Notes under the pieces: generated by a model | The model's database searches: none | The model's input: only the letters and a program-made list of their open reading frames with translations | Told to the model about the DNA's origin: nothing | Translations under genes and position numbers: made by a program | Assembly (NCBI RefSeq): GCF_001306035.1 | Contig: NZ_LGCM01000045.1 | Location: 96,532-160,531 of the forward strand | Direction of reading: 5' to 3' | Length of the DNA stretch: 64,000 bases | Source of the DNA: Levilinea saccharolytica | Lineage (GTDB): Bacteria; Chloroflexota; Anaerolineae; Anaerolineales; Anaerolineaceae | Part shown: positions 20,191 through 29,234 of the stretch, piece by piece | How the letters are laid out: each line of letters begins with the position of its first letter | Numbering within the stretch: position 1 is the first letter of the stretch

Positions 20191-21093
20191 TTACAGCAGC
20201 AGAATCAGCACCGCCGCGAAGAGCAAAATCCCCGCCGCCACACTGCTGATCCACAGCAGGTAGGCTACCGGGCGATTTTCGGGCAGGCGAAAGAAAAACA
20301 AACCCAGGAGTAAATTAAAGCCGTAGGTCAGCGCGCCCAAGACCGGCAGCAGCAGCGCTCGTTCCGGCGGCCCGGCTTGCAGGGGCAGGCCGCGAGCGTC
20401 GTAGCCCAAAGCCACCGGCCCATGCCCAGGGATGAGTACCCCCGCGGTGATGAACATCACCACCATCACCCCCAGCCCCGCGGCCAGCAGAACGCGCGCA
20501 AAGGGCTCGCCCCACACGTTCTGCACAAAGGCCGCCGGACGAGCGGAAAGCGGCTCGATGGGCGAGAGGCTGCCCATTTCCATCACCCGCTGAAAGGCGC
20601 TGAGGAATTCGCGCGGGTCTGCCGGAGAGATGACGTACACCTGCTGGCGGGTGGCCACCAGGATGAGCGTTTCGGCGTCCCCGGCCAGGTACTCCACCAG
20701 CCCCAGGCCCTCCACCATGCGCCGCCCCAAGATGCCCCCCGGCAGCGATAGCCCCGGCAGCGGCAGGGCATAGCCCAAATCCGCCGCGGAAAGCACCCAT
20801 TCAACTTCCGGCAGGGGAATATCCTCGCCGCGCAGCCCCCAACGCAGCTTCAGCCCGTCGCGCTCCAACGTGTAGCTGGCCCGCAGCAGGGCGTAGCCGC
20901 GGTAGGCCGCTAGAACCGCCGGGGGCAGCAGCAGCACCGAGAGGAGCAGCAGCAGCACAAAATAGGCCCCCACGGCAGCCTGGGTGGCAAAGTACAGGCT
21001 GCCCGCGCTCACCCCCAACAGCAGCAGGGCCAGGCCAAAATGCAGCAGCAGGCCCTGGCGGCGAACGGGGGTGAAAATCTGTGCTTCGGACAT
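20191..21093 (-). CDS. Membrane protein with bacterial PH-like domain
   Basis: A 300-residue protein with two helices near residues 15-65, a soluble domain (about 68-175) and two or three helices at the C-terminus. The soluble part begins with YTLERDGLKLRWGLRGEDIPLPEVEWV and ends with VYVISPADPREFLSAFQRVM, the beta-strand then C-terminal helix pattern of bacterial PH (YdbS/YdbT-like) domains. No enzymatic motif is seen. It starts 11 bases downstream of the aminotransferase gene and is probably co-transcribed with it. Confidence 0.6.
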   Translation of the reverse strand: MSEAQIFTPVRRQGLLLHFGLALLLLGVSAGSLYFATQAAVGAYFVLLLLLSVLLLPPAVLAAYRGYALLRASYTLERDGLKLRWGLRGEDIPLPEVEWVLSAADLGYALPLPGLSLPGGILGRRMVEGLGLVEYLAGDAETLILVATRQQVYVISPADPREFLSAFQRVMEMGSLSPIEPLSARPAAFVQNVWGEPFARVLLAAGLGVMVVMFITAGVLIPGHGPVALGYDARGLPLQAGPPERALLLPVLGALTYGFNLLLGLFFFRLPENRPVAYLLWISSVAAGILLFAAVLILLL

Positions 21094-21104
21094 ACTCGCT
21101 TTGC

Positions 21105-22289
21105 CTACAGACAGCTCGCCAACGTGCGGCAGACGGCGTCTACCTGTTCTTCGCTCATCTTGCCGGAAAACGGCAGGGCCAGACCGCGCTCGCCCAGGTC
21201 TTCTGTCACCGGGAAGTCGCCGCGGCGGTAGCCGAAACGTTCCATCATGTAGGGCTGCAAATGGATGGGAGAGAAATAGGGCCGCACCGGTACGCCGCGC
21301 GCCCCCAGCCGTTCGGCCAGGGCTGCCCGATCGGCGCCCCGCGCCAGACGGATGACATACACAAACCAGCTCACCCGCGTGGTGGAAGGGATCAGCACGG
21401 GGGCTTCCACGCCAGGGATCTCGGCCAGACGCTCAGCGTACCAATCCGCCACCTGTTGGCGGGAGGTGAGCAGCTCGTCAATGCGCGCCATCTGGGCCGC
21501 GCCCAGGGCCGCCGAGAGTTCATCCAGGCGGTAGTTGTAACCCAGGTAGGTGTGTTCCAGCCAGGTGTCGCCGGGGGCGCGCCCCTGGTTGCGCAGGGCC
21601 TGCATCAGCGTGCTCATGCGCTCGTCGTCGGTGATCACCAGGCCGCCCTCGCCGGTGGTGATTTGCTTGTTGGGGTAAAAGGCAAACACCCCGCAGTCGC
21701 CCAGCGTCCCCGCCGGACGGCCCTTATACTCGGCCCCCAGGGCTTCGCAGGAATCTTCGATCAGGCTCAGGCCGTGGCGGGCGCTGATGCCGCGCAGGGC
21801 GTCGTAATCGGCGGGCTGACCAAACACGTCCACCGCCAGCAGGCTTTTCAAAGCCCCGGGCGCTTCGGCCCCGGTGCGCGGCAGCCAGCGCTGGGCCGCC
21901 GCCCCGCCCGCCTGTAAATCCTGGGCAGCCTGGGCGGTCTGTTCGACGTCCATGTTGCCGGTCACGGGGTCCACATCCACAAACACGGGCACGGCCCGTT
22001 CATAGAGCAGCGCGTTGGTAGAGGCCACAAAGGAGAAGGGCGTGGTCAGCACGCGGTCTCCGGCGCCCACCCCGCAGGCCAGCACACACAGATGCAGCCC
22101 GGCCGTGCCGGAATTCACCGCCAGGGCGTGGCGGCTGCCCGTGAAGCGCCGAAACGCCTCTTCAAAGGCCCGAATCTGCGGCCCCATGCTTAAATTGGGG
22201 GTCTGCAAAACGCTCAGCACCGCCTGGCGTTCGCTCTCGGTCAGATCCGGGGACGACATGGGAATGCGTGGGGGAGCTTGATAGTCCAT
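21105..22289 (-). CDS. DegT/DnrJ/EryC1/StrS family aminotransferase
   Basis: PLP-dependent sugar aminotransferase family; members usually transfer an amino group to a keto-sugar nucleotide for surface polysaccharides or glycolipids. The 394 residues include NSGTAGLHLC (phosphate cup), the PLP-binding aspartate in SLIEDSCEALG (D179) and the Schiff-base lysine in FYPNKQITTGEGG (K208). A loop of about 25 residues (124-148) between two conserved stretches is longer than in many relatives. No sugar-nucleotide genes are next to it, so the substrate is unknown. First gene of a unit with the PH-like protein. Confidence 0.9.
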   Translation of the reverse strand: MDYQAPPRIPMSSPDLTESERQAVLSVLQTPNLSMGPQIRAFEEAFRRFTGSRHALAVNSGTAGLHLCVLACGVGAGDRVLTTPFSFVASTNALLYERAVPVFVDVDPVTGNMDVEQTAQAAQDLQAGGAAAQRWLPRTGAEAPGALKSLLAVDVFGQPADYDALRGISARHGLSLIEDSCEALGAEYKGRPAGTLGDCGVFAFYPNKQITTGEGGLVITDDERMSTLMQALRNQGRAPGDTWLEHTYLGYNYRLDELSAALGAAQMARIDELLTSRQQVADWYAERLAEIPGVEAPVLIPSTTRVSWFVYVIRLARGADRAALAERLGARGVPVRPYFSPIHLQPYMMERFGYRRGDFPVTEDLGERGLALPFSGKMSEEQVDAVCRTLASCL

Positions 22290-22325
22290 GAGGCTGATTT
22301 TACACCTTTTTTGGCGCTTAAAAGC

Positions 22326-22355
22326 AAAGGCCGGGCATGACCCCGACCCTGGCTT
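22326..22355 (-). terminator. Probable terminator after the 22377-24610 gene group
   Basis: An imperfect stem (about nine pairs, one bulge) lies 21 bases after the stop at 22377, and on the minus strand it runs into TTTGCTTTTAA. Confidence 0.45.
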
Positions 22356-22376
22356 TATCTTCTGAATGACAGCGGA

Positions 22377-22790
22377 TTAGATCAACGCCAACAGCGGGGC
22401 GACGCGGCTGAATTCGTTCATGAGCTGATCGAAATCCATCATGCCCGTGCTGAACACCACCAGGGGCACAACCACGCAGCAGCAGCACAGCAGCACCAGG
22501 ACCACAATCAAGATGATCCACAGGGTCTTGTTGCTTTTCTTCTCTTCAACGGGCGGAACAGCGGGGGGAGTATAATCATTCATTTTTGCCTTCTCCTTTG
22601 GGGTATCGGATGAAACCGGGGGGACTTCTTCGGGCGGCAGCGGCTCTTCCCATTGGGGTTTGGGGGCAGAATCCGCCGCGTCCGGTGCTGCTTTCTCTAC
22701 TTTGGGAGCGAAGACCGTCGGGCTGCTGTTGGAGGGCGTTTCCGGCGGCACAGGCGGGTCGGTATCACGGGGGTCTTTATACTCGCTCAC
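22377..22790 (-). CDS. Small Pro-rich protein with one membrane segment
   Basis: A 137-residue protein: an acidic/proline-rich, probably disordered N-terminal region of about 80 residues, then one strong membrane helix with four consecutive cysteines (LVLLCCCCVVVPLVV) and a short amphipathic tail. The GTG start at 22790 is preferred because AGGAGG precedes it closely and the frame upstream lies inside the previous gene. The arrangement (disordered segment plus helix) is common in small Chloroflexota proteins next to DUF4190 genes, but no function is known. Last gene of a four-gene group. Confidence 0.6.
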   Translation of the reverse strand: MSEYKDPRDTDPPVPPETPSNSSPTVFAPKVEKAAPDAADSAPKPQWEEPLPPEEVPPVSSDTPKEKAKMNDYTPPAVPPVEEKKSNKTLWIILIVVLVLLCCCCVVVPLVVFSTGMMDFDQLMNEFSRVAPLLALI

Positions 22791-22798
22791 GGCTCCTC

Positions 22799-23164
22799 CT
22801 AGGGGACGTAGTAAAAACTGCTGTTGATCTCGTTCATGAAGGGCAGCATGCACAGGGGCGCAGAGATGGCCCCGGCGAAGATCAGCACGCCCAGGCACAG
22901 ACCAATCAGCGCTAGAATGATATTGGCGTAGCCCAAAACCAGGCCAATGGTGGCCATGCCGTCACCGCTCACCCGGCCGTAGGATTTTTTGATCTCCCCT
23001 TTGGCCACATGGCCAAAAATGACCGCCAACAGCCCTCCCAGGCCGAACACACCCAGCCAGCCCAAAATGCCGCAGATCAGGCTGATGATGGCCGAACTGC
23101 TGGTGGTCACCGCCACGGGCGGGGGATATTGGGCGTTTGGGGGCGGATATGGAACCTGTGACAT
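22799..23164 (-). CDS. DUF4190 domain protein
   Basis: A 121-residue protein with a Pro/Tyr-rich N-terminus and two to three hydrophobic segments. The central stretch AIISLICGILGWLG, then AVIFGHVAKGEIKKS and GDGMATIGLVLGYANIIL, matches DUF4190, small membrane proteins of unknown role. It ends eight bases before the start of the next gene. Confidence 0.8.
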   Translation of the reverse strand: MSQVPYPPPNAQYPPPVAVTTSSSAIISLICGILGWLGVFGLGGLLAVIFGHVAKGEIKKSYGRVSGDGMATIGLVLGYANIILALIGLCLGVLIFAGAISAPLCMLPFMNEINSSFYYVP

Positions 23165-23197
23165 CCGTGCACCTCCCTCTCTGATTAAGATGATTGA

Positions 23198-23767
23198 TTA
23201 ATGCGCGGCCGCAGTACGGTTACTGCGCCGCCAGAACCACCAGATGACACCGGCCGTCAACAGCACCAACAGGCAGGCGATCACCACTGGGATGACCACC
23301 GCCAGGATGGAGATCAGGGTGGAGGTCAGGTCTTCCAAAATGCTCACGGGCACATTGCCCGCGCCGCCCGTGGCTGCGGTGACCGCTGGACGGACCGCCC
23401 CGGCCTTGACCGCATGTACGCCGCCCGCCACCAGCAAGCCCATGCCCATCGCCAGGATGGGGTGGATGTCGGTGATGACGTTGGCGCTGGCCGCAAAGGC
23501 CACCGCCCCCGCCGCCGGGCGCACGAAGGTCTGAATGGCGTCGTTGATGTGATTGACCGCCGGAAATTTATCCGCAAAAAATTCTACCAACGACAGGACC
23601 ACCAGAATGCCGATGATCCACCAACTGCTGAGGGTATCCCACGGAGCGCGCAGGGTGATCAAGTTGGTAAAACGCGCCAACAAAGCCACGATGAGCAGCG
23701 GGATGTAGGCATTCAGCCCGGCGCTGGCCGATAAGCCAAAAGCGGTGAAAATGCCCAAAACTTCCAT
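23198..23767 (-). CDS. DUF4126 family membrane protein
   Basis: A 189-residue protein with about five hydrophobic segments. The N-terminus (GLSASAGLNAYIPLLIVALLAR) and FFADKFPAVNHINDAIQTFVRPAAGAV are typical of DUF4126. The function of this family is not known. It is preceded by GGAGGTAG and lies between the DUF2085 and DUF4190 genes in one probable operon. Confidence 0.8.
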   Translation of the reverse strand: MEVLGIFTAFGLSASAGLNAYIPLLIVALLARFTNLITLRAPWDTLSSWWIIGILVVLSLVEFFADKFPAVNHINDAIQTFVRPAAGAVAFAASANVITDIHPILAMGMGLLVAGGVHAVKAGAVRPAVTAATGGAGNVPVSILEDLTSTLISILAVVIPVVIACLLVLLTAGVIWWFWRRSNRTAAAH

Positions 23768-23788
23768 CTTCTTCTACCTCCCCAGCCC

Positions 23789-24610
23789 TTACAGGCCGGA
23801 AAAGAACCCGTTCCAGCTGCCCGTCAGCCAGTAGCGGGCGTAATCCAGCACGCCGGTTTGCAGCATGGCCACGAAAAAGCCCGCCGCCAACAGACCCGCC
23901 GCCTGACCCCAACGGGTGTAGGCGTTTTCTTTCTTCAAGACCAACGTCCACATCACACTGTAAATCAGGGTCAAGATGATCACCACCGTTAGCGCCGAGA
24001 GCAGCGCCAGCGGGTACAGCAAGATCGGATTCTCGCTCCACACCGCCGCGTCCACCACCAGCACCGCCGCCGTCAGAACGGCCATGTCGCGCCAGCCGGT
24101 CAATGCCGGGCGCGGGTCCCAGTCTACCCACAGGTTCTGGTTGACCAGCGGCACCAGCAGCGCTGCCATGCCCAACCCCATGCCCGAACCGGTCAGCAGC
24201 CGCAGCAGGTTGTGCGACTCGTACACCTGCGGTATGTTCGGAAAGAACTGCACATACGAGTTCAGCCCGTCCACGCCGAAGGCCGCCACGAACAGCCCCA
24301 ACACGGCCACCACCCGCCAGGGCGGCATGCCGCCGCGTTTTCCCAGCCGGAACTGGTAGATCATGCCCACCAGCGCGCCCAGGTACATGCCGGAACAGCG
24401 CGCGCACAGGGGCACGGGGCGGTCGTCGAGGAAAAAGGAGCGCTGCGGAATGCGGTGGCAGACGGCATACCCCACCGCATCGGCCTTGCCCAGCAAACCG
24501 GGCGGAGTCAGCGCCAGCCACACCCCCAAAACCAAAAGGGCCGCCGCAAACGGGAGGTAGCGTAGGAATGGGAATGTGCGGCGCTGGGGCTGGGTTGGCG
24601 TTTCTTCCAT
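23789..24610 (-). CDS. DUF2085 family membrane protein
   Basis: A 273-residue protein with about seven hydrophobic segments. The motif AVCHRIPQRSFFLDDRPVP followed by LCARCSGMYLGALVG (residues around 50-80) is characteristic of DUF2085, with its conserved His and three Cys that could form a metal or redox site. The function is unknown. First gene of the group 24610 to 22377. Its -10 box TATAAT ends nine bases ahead of the ATG, so the mRNA has almost no leader. Confidence 0.8.
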   Translation of the reverse strand: MEETPTQPQRRTFPFLRYLPFAAALLVLGVWLALTPPGLLGKADAVGYAVCHRIPQRSFFLDDRPVPLCARCSGMYLGALVGMIYQFRLGKRGGMPPWRVVAVLGLFVAAFGVDGLNSYVQFFPNIPQVYESHNLLRLLTGSGMGLGMAALLVPLVNQNLWVDWDPRPALTGWRDMAVLTAAVLVVDAAVWSENPILLYPLALLSALTVVIILTLIYSVMWTLVLKKENAYTRWGQAAGLLAAGFFVAMLQTGVLDYARYWLTGSWNGFFSGL

Positions 24611-24618
24611 TATGGTTC

Positions 24619-24647
24619 ATTATAGAGGTGAATGGGCCTGCGCGCAA
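24619..24647 (-). promoter_or_regulatory. Promoter of the DUF2085 gene group
   Basis: TTGCGC (24642-24647), 17-base spacer and TATAAT (24619-24624) on the minus strand. It lies back to back with the plus-strand promoter of the DUF3048 gene. Confidence 0.6.
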
Positions 24648-24652
24648 GTGCA

Positions 24653-24681
24653 TTGGCACGCGCCACAAAATCGGGTATGAT
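24653..24681 (+). promoter_or_regulatory. Promoter of the DUF3048 lipoprotein gene
   Basis: TTGGCA (24653-24658), 17-base spacer, TATGAT (24676-24681); a strong AAAGGAGAT ribosome site and a TTG start follow. Confidence 0.65.
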
Positions 24682-24704
24682 CCCCTTCAGTAAAGGAGAT
24701 CCGC

Positions 24705-25859
24705 TTGAACCCTCTGCAGACTTTTGCCAAAACCATGCTGGCGGCTGCTCTGCTGCTGGGGGCTTGTGCCCCCGCGCCCGCCGCTCTTGCCCCCACCGCC
24801 GCCCCCGGCCAGCCCGCCGCACCCGCCGCCAACCCCGCTTTGCCCAGCCCCACCCTGGGCCCCACGGCTGCGCCCTCGCCCAGCGGCCCAGCGCTGAACC
24901 CCCTCACCGGCCTGCCCCCGGCCGCGCCAGAGCTGCTGCTGCGCCGCCCGGTGCTGGTGAAGGTGCAGAATGTGCCGCGCGAAGACCGCCCGCAGTGGGG
25001 CCTTTCGCAGGCCGATCTGGTGTTTGAATACTACATAGAATACGGCGACACGCGCTTTGCGGCCCTCTTTTACGGCCAGCAGCCCACCGCCGTGGGTCCC
25101 ATCCGTTCCGCCCGCCATATTGATATCCCCCTGGTGCAGATGTACAAATCCTTTCTGATCTTTGGCGGCGCGTACGATGAGCTGTTTGACCTGCTGTTGG
25201 AATCTGATTTTCAGGAGCGCCTGATCCGCGAAGGCCCCAACACCGCCCCGGCCCTCTTCCGTTACGATCCCACCGGCCGCAACAGCCTGCTGGTGAACCT
25301 CAGCCTGCTGCCGGAGGTTTACCAGCGCTACGGCATGGATGACAGCCCGCAGGAGCTGAACGGCATGGTCTTCAGCGCCGCGCCGCCCGCGGGGGGTGAA
25401 AAAGCCGAGCGCGTGTTTGTGCGCTTTTCGGGCGGCATGTACAACCGTTGGGATTACGACCCCGCCAGCGGGCGCTATTTGCGTTTCGCCGACGCTCAGG
25501 ACGACCTGAACCGCGACAAGCCGGTGTACACCGCCGCCGTGGACCGCGCCAACGGTCAGCCGATCGGCGCGGAGAATGTGGTCGTGCTGTGGGTGCCGTA
25601 TGAGCGCGTTAAGGCCGGGGCCGAGGTGTATCAGGCCGAACTGCTGGGCAGCGGCCCGGCGGACCTGGCCCGCGACGGCCAGCTCTTCCGCGTGCGCTGG
25701 CAGCGTGACGCGGCGGAAGATGTGCTGCGTCTGGTGGATGAGAGCGGACAGCCCGTGCCCATGAAACCCGGCCAGACCTGGTTCTCGCTGTTGGAGGATG
25801 ACAGCGCCGTGCGCCAGGAGGGCGCTGACTGGGTTTTCACTTTCCAACCGGTGCCGTAG
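24705..25859 (+). CDS. DUF3048 (YerB-like) lipoprotein
   Basis: A 384-residue exported lipoprotein. The signal peptide ends in the lipobox LGAC with Cys21, followed by an Ala/Pro-rich linker to about residue 65. The DUF3048 region starts at NPLTGLPPA and includes RPVLVKVQNVPREDRPQWGLSQADLVFEYY and GPIRSARHIDIPLVQ, both diagnostic. B. subtilis YerB belongs here; its role is not settled. The TTG start at 24705 is supported by AAAGGAGAT; the ATG ten codons later would remove part of the signal peptide. Confidence 0.88.
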   Translation: MNPLQTFAKTMLAAALLLGACAPAPAALAPTAAPGQPAAPAANPALPSPTLGPTAAPSPSGPALNPLTGLPPAAPELLLRRPVLVKVQNVPREDRPQWGLSQADLVFEYYIEYGDTRFAALFYGQQPTAVGPIRSARHIDIPLVQMYKSFLIFGGAYDELFDLLLESDFQERLIREGPNTAPALFRYDPTGRNSLLVNLSLLPEVYQRYGMDDSPQELNGMVFSAAPPAGGEKAERVFVRFSGGMYNRWDYDPASGRYLRFADAQDDLNRDKPVYTAAVDRANGQPIGAENVVVLWVPYERVKAGAEVYQAELLGSGPADLARDGQLFRVRWQRDAAEDVLRLVDESGQPVPMKPGQTWFSLLEDDSAVRQEGADWVFTFQPVP

Positions 25860-25912
25860 CCTCGCTTTGCGCTGATCCCTGGCGGATGCAATAAAACCCA
25901 GGTTAAACCCAA

Positions 25913-25949
25913 CCGAGGGCCTGCACGCGCAGACCCTCGGATTTTTTTG
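25913..25949 (+). terminator. Rho-independent terminator after the DUF3048 gene
   Basis: A 7-bp perfect stem (CCGAGGG 25913-25919 with CCCTCGG 25934-25940) followed by seven T. The same stem read on the minus strand is followed only by a weak T-tract, so it may also slow transcription of the M20 operon. Confidence 0.75.
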
Positions 25950-25963
25950 ATTTTTCCCGCGGG

Positions 25964-27100
25964 TTATTCCTGCCAGCTCTGGATGAGGGCGGCCACGAGG
26001 GCGGTGCGTTCGGCCAGGGACGGAACCATAATGAATTCGCGGTCCGAATGGGCGCCGTCGCCCACCGCCCCCAGACCGTCCAAGACGGGCACGCCCAGCG
26101 GGGCGACAAAATTGGCGTCCGAAGCGCCCCCCACGGCTTCTTCGTTCAGGAAAAAGCCCAGCTGCACCGCCAGGGCGAAGGCTTTGGCGTAGCAGACTTC
26201 CATCAAGGTGTCGCGCGGCATGGGCGGGCGGTTCAGCTCGTAGCGCACGCGCACTCCGGTTCCCACCACCTGGGGGGTGCGGCTGCGCGCCCATTCCTCC
26301 AGGCGGAGGGCCTCTTCCATCTGCGTCACACGGAAATCCACCTCGGCCTCAGCCGCATCGGGGACCACGTTGCTGCGCGTGCCCCCGCGGATGACCCCCA
26401 CGTTCACGGTGGTGCCCCGGCTGTAATCCGTGAGGGCCTGGGCGGCCAGGATGTGGTGGGCCAGCTCTTCGATGGCGTTGCGCCCCTCGGCGTGGGCTGC
26501 CCCGGCGTGCGCTGCCGTCCCCTGGGTCTCGATCCTCAGGTCGCCGACCCCCTTGCGCGAGGTCTTGATGGCTCCGCTGGGGGTGGCCGGTTCCAGCACC
26601 AGCACGGCCCGCGCCTGTGCAGCCAGTTTTTCAATCAGCGCCCGCGATGACGTGCTGCCGATTTCTTCATCGGAGTTGATCAGCAGCTGCACGGGCAGGC
26701 CCGGCCCGCCGGGGGTTTCGTGCAGCGCGCGCAGCGCGGTGACGGCCATGGCGATGCCGGCCTTCATATCCAGCACGCCTGGCCCATAGGCCCGCTCTCC
26801 CTCCACGCGGAAGGGCCTTTGCGCGGTGGTGCCCAGGTCAAACACGGTGTCCATGTGGCAAAGGATCAGCAGCGGGCGATCATCCCCGCCCCAGCGGTAG
26901 AGCAGATGGTTTCCGCTTTGCGTCTGTGGAAAGGTTTCCACCGTGCCGGGCAGGCCGCCCAAAATCTCCGCCAGCCGCCGTCCCAGGGCGTCCACGGCGG
27001 GTTTCTCGGTGGAGGGCGATTCGCAGTTCACCAGCTCGCCCAGCAGCGCCAACATTTCCGCCTCACGGCGGGCAAAGAACTCAATGGGCAGGTGTGACAT
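25964..27100 (-). CDS. M20 family metallopeptidase/deacylase, likely N-succinyl-amino acid hydrolase
   Basis: Zinc hydrolase of the M20 (carboxypeptidase G2/ArgE/DapE) family, 378 residues. Metal-site motifs are present in order: LILCHMDTVFD, GPGVLDMKAGIAM, INSDEEIGS with the catalytic and bridging glutamates, and a C-terminal GDGAHSDREF. The dimerisation domain lies between. It is last in an operon with an NSAR/OSBS-family enzyme and a GNAT protein. In the pathway known from Geobacillus such a hydrolase removes succinate from N-succinyl-L-amino acids; that function is inferred from context. The ATG at 27100 follows GAGGAGAG and overlaps the GNAT gene by 20 bases. Confidence 0.85.
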   Translation of the reverse strand: MSHLPIEFFARREAEMLALLGELVNCESPSTEKPAVDALGRRLAEILGGLPGTVETFPQTQSGNHLLYRWGGDDRPLLILCHMDTVFDLGTTAQRPFRVEGERAYGPGVLDMKAGIAMAVTALRALHETPGGPGLPVQLLINSDEEIGSTSSRALIEKLAAQARAVLVLEPATPSGAIKTSRKGVGDLRIETQGTAAHAGAAHAEGRNAIEELAHHILAAQALTDYSRGTTVNVGVIRGGTRSNVVPDAAEAEVDFRVTQMEEALRLEEWARSRTPQVVGTGVRVRYELNRPPMPRDTLMEVCYAKAFALAVQLGFFLNEEAVGGASDANFVAPLGVPVLDGLGAVGDGAHSDREFIMVPSLAERTALVAALIQSWQE

Positions 27101-27917
27101 GATGTCTCTCCTCTTGTTTTTCCAATAAATAGGCCGGGCCGCCCACACGGGTGAAGCCGGTAAGGGCGTAGCCGCGCTCAAAATAATGCAGAAAGAGCTG
27201 GCGGCTGTGCAGGCGCCATTCCAGGGCGAGCTGAGGGTCGTTGTCGGCCAGGCGGGTGAAGCGCTCTGGCAGGCGCAGCAGCAGCCGCGGCGCAGTCAAG
27301 CCCAGATAAAGCGCAGTGGGCTGACCGTCGGCCACCACGTTCACCGGCTCGGCGTCCGCAAAGCCCGCATCCGGCGGGGTGCCCAGGGCCAGGGCTGCCG
27401 TCCGCGGGCTGGCCAAGGGCCAATCCACCAGCAGCCGGTCGGTGGGCGCACCGCTGTCAATGCCCTGCATGGTGCCGTAATAATCCACCAGATATTCGCG
27501 GCTGGAGGCCCCCAGGTGGCGGATGTTCAGCTCGGCGTTCTCCGCCCGCAGCGGGTCCACCGTCCACTGCACCAGGGTCACGCCGCGCTCCAGGCACCAA
27601 TCGCGCTGGAACCATTTGAGGGCCGCACCAATGCCCTGGCCGCGCCATTCGGGCAGCACCGCCAGGCGGTGAGAATGCTGCACCTCCGGCTCACGCGTGG
27701 GCAGGCTGAAGCTGAAGCCCACCATGCGCCCGTCCGGCGCAAAAGCCCCCGCCACCAGCCCCCCGCTGAATTGGACGGCGATGAGCACCTCTTTGCACTC
27801 CGGGTAGGTATCGGCCCCCCACACGGCCAACTGCACCTGTTCGGCCTCCACCATCTCACGCGCCCCGGCCAGCTCGCGCAGGGTCAATTTGCCCCGTGAG
27901 GTGTCCAGCTCTCTCAT
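27081..27917 (-). CDS. GNAT acetyltransferase-like protein (COG3375 type), likely N-succinyltransferase
   Basis: A 278-residue acyl-CoA transferase of the GNAT fold. The acyl-CoA binding signature is visible as [24 protein letters not shown] near residue 95. The length and the [21 protein letters not shown] start match the COG3375 proteins commonly found next to NSAR/OSBS genes. In the known D- to L-amino acid pathway the GNAT partner attaches succinyl from succinyl-CoA to a D-amino acid; this assignment rests on context. The ATG at 27917 overlaps the stop of the racemase gene in ATGA form, so translation is coupled. The longer frame upstream lies inside the racemase gene. Confidence 0.8.
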   Translation of the reverse strand: MRELDTSRGKLTLRELAGAREMVEAEQVQLAVWGADTYPECKEVLIAVQFSGGLVAGAFAPDGRMVGFSFSLPTREPEVQHSHRLAVLPEWRGQGIGAALKWFQRDWCLERGVTLVQWTVDPLRAENAELNIRHLGASSREYLVDYYGTMQGIDSGAPTDRLLVDWPLASPRTAALALGTPPDAGFADAEPVNVVADGQPTALYLGLTAPRLLLRLPERFTRLADNDPQLALEWRLHSRQLFLHYFERGYALTGFTRVGGPAYLLEKQEERHHVTPAH

Positions 27918-29020
27918 GGGCGGAATTCCTCGCGCGACAGGGTGAGCTGATCGACATAGGCCATGTCCAGGGTCACGCCAATGCCGGGGCCAGCAGGAAC
28001 GGGCATCATCCCGTTTTGGGTCTCCAGGGCTTCGTTGACCAGGTCGCGCTTCCAGTAGCGGCTGCTGGAGCTGGTGTCGCCGGGCTTGCGGAAGTTTTCC
28101 AGGGTGGCCAGGTGGATATTGTGGGCCCGCCCCACCCCGCTTTCCAACATGCCGCCGCACCACACCGGCGCGCCAAAGGCCGCGGCCACGTCGTGTACGC
28201 GCCGCGCCTCCAACAGGCCGCCCACCCGCCCAACTTTAATGTTAATCACCCGCCCCGCGCCGGATTCGAGGGCCTTGCGCGCATCCGCCGCGCTTAAAAT
28301 GGATTCATCCAGGCACAGCGGGGTGCGGATTTGGGCCTGCAGTTTGGCGTGGTCGTGCAGATCGTCATAGGCCAGGGGCTGTTCCATGTAATCCAGGTCA
28401 AAGGCATCCAGGGCGCGCAGGGTGGGCAGGTCGCTGAGGGTGTAAGCCGAATTGGCGTCCACGGTCAAATCGGCCTGCGGAAAAGCCTCGCGCACCGCCG
28501 CCACCACATGCACATCCCAGCCCGGCTTGATTTTGAGCTTGACGCGCTTGTAGCCCTGGGCCAAATGCGCCCCGGCCAGGTCGCGGGTGGCCTCTGCCGA
28601 GGGCTGAATGCCCAGGCTGACCCCCACGGGAATTTGCGTGCGCGTGCCCCCCAACAGCCGGTAGAGCGGCAGGCCCAACTGCTTGGCCCACAGGTCCCAA
28701 ACGCCCATCTCCAGCATGGCCTTGGTCATGCGGTTGCCCCGAAACGGCGCCAGACGCTCCATCACCTCCTGGGGGTGCTGCAAATCCACCCCCAAAATGC
28801 GCGGCAAAAAGACTTCGCGCAGCAGGGCCAGCGCGCCGGGGATGAACTCCTCGCGGAACATGGGCTGGGGATCCATGACCCCTTCGGCCAGCCCCTCCAA
28901 GCCCTCGCCAAACAGGCGCAGCAGCGGCACGTATTTGTCCGTTTCCACGCCAAAGGAGGTTTCAAAGGGGTGCAGCAGCTGCAATTTGACAATGCGAATT
29001 TCGGCTCGTTCGATTTTCAT
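27914..29020 (-). CDS. N-succinylamino acid racemase / o-succinylbenzoate synthase family enzyme
   Basis: Enolase-superfamily enzyme, 368 residues. All catalytic residues are present: the KxK motif K161-L-K163, metal ligands D188, E213 and D238, and the opposite-face base K262, at almost the numbering of the Amycolatopsis enzyme. An arginine (R265) follows K262 in IKVGRVGG, the position reported to favour racemase activity. No other menaquinone gene is in the window and the next genes are GNAT and M20, which favours N-succinylamino acid racemisation over OSB synthesis, though many members do both. First gene of the three-gene operon. Confidence 0.88.
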   Translation of the reverse strand: MKIERAEIRIVKLQLLHPFETSFGVETDKYVPLLRLFGEGLEGLAEGVMDPQPMFREEFIPGALALLREVFLPRILGVDLQHPQEVMERLAPFRGNRMTKAMLEMGVWDLWAKQLGLPLYRLLGGTRTQIPVGVSLGIQPSAEATRDLAGAHLAQGYKRVKLKIKPGWDVHVVAAVREAFPQADLTVDANSAYTLSDLPTLRALDAFDLDYMEQPLAYDDLHDHAKLQAQIRTPLCLDESILSAADARKALESGAGRVINIKVGRVGGLLEARRVHDVAAAFGAPVWCGGMLESGVGRAHNIHLATLENFRKPGDTSSSSRYWKRDLVNEALETQNGMMPVPAGPGIGVTLDMAYVDQLTLSREEFRP

Positions 29021-29071
29021 GAGGGGCTATCCTGTGGTTCACAAATTCACCGGCGCAGCGGTGTCATCTTG

Positions 29072-29100
29072 ATTGTAGCGGAGATTGGAGCGGGGGGCAA
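29072..29100 (-). promoter_or_regulatory. Promoter of the racemase-GNAT-M20 operon
   Basis: TTGCCC (29095-29100), 17-base spacer, TACAAT (29072-29077) on the minus strand, giving a leader of about 45 bases before the ATG at 29020. Confidence 0.5.
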
Positions 29101-29135
29101 ACCCTATACATCCTGAACCATGAGGTTTTGTTAAC

Positions 29136-29164
29136 TTGACTTTTCGCATCGGATCAGGGATACT
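29136..29164 (+). promoter_or_regulatory. Promoter of the 17-codon gene
   Basis: TTGACT (29136-29141), exactly 17 bases, then GATACT (29159-29164). The transcript should start near 29171. Confidence 0.65.
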
Positions 29165-29234
29165 ACTATCAATGGGGCACGCCTTTACACCCCCGCACGC
29201 ATGCCATCTTTACGAACAGGAGGTGATGTCAACA

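Noticed and set aside
27081..28163. Long N-terminal extension of the GNAT protein
   Set aside because: The extra 82 codons lie inside the racemase gene; the ATGA overlap start fits better.
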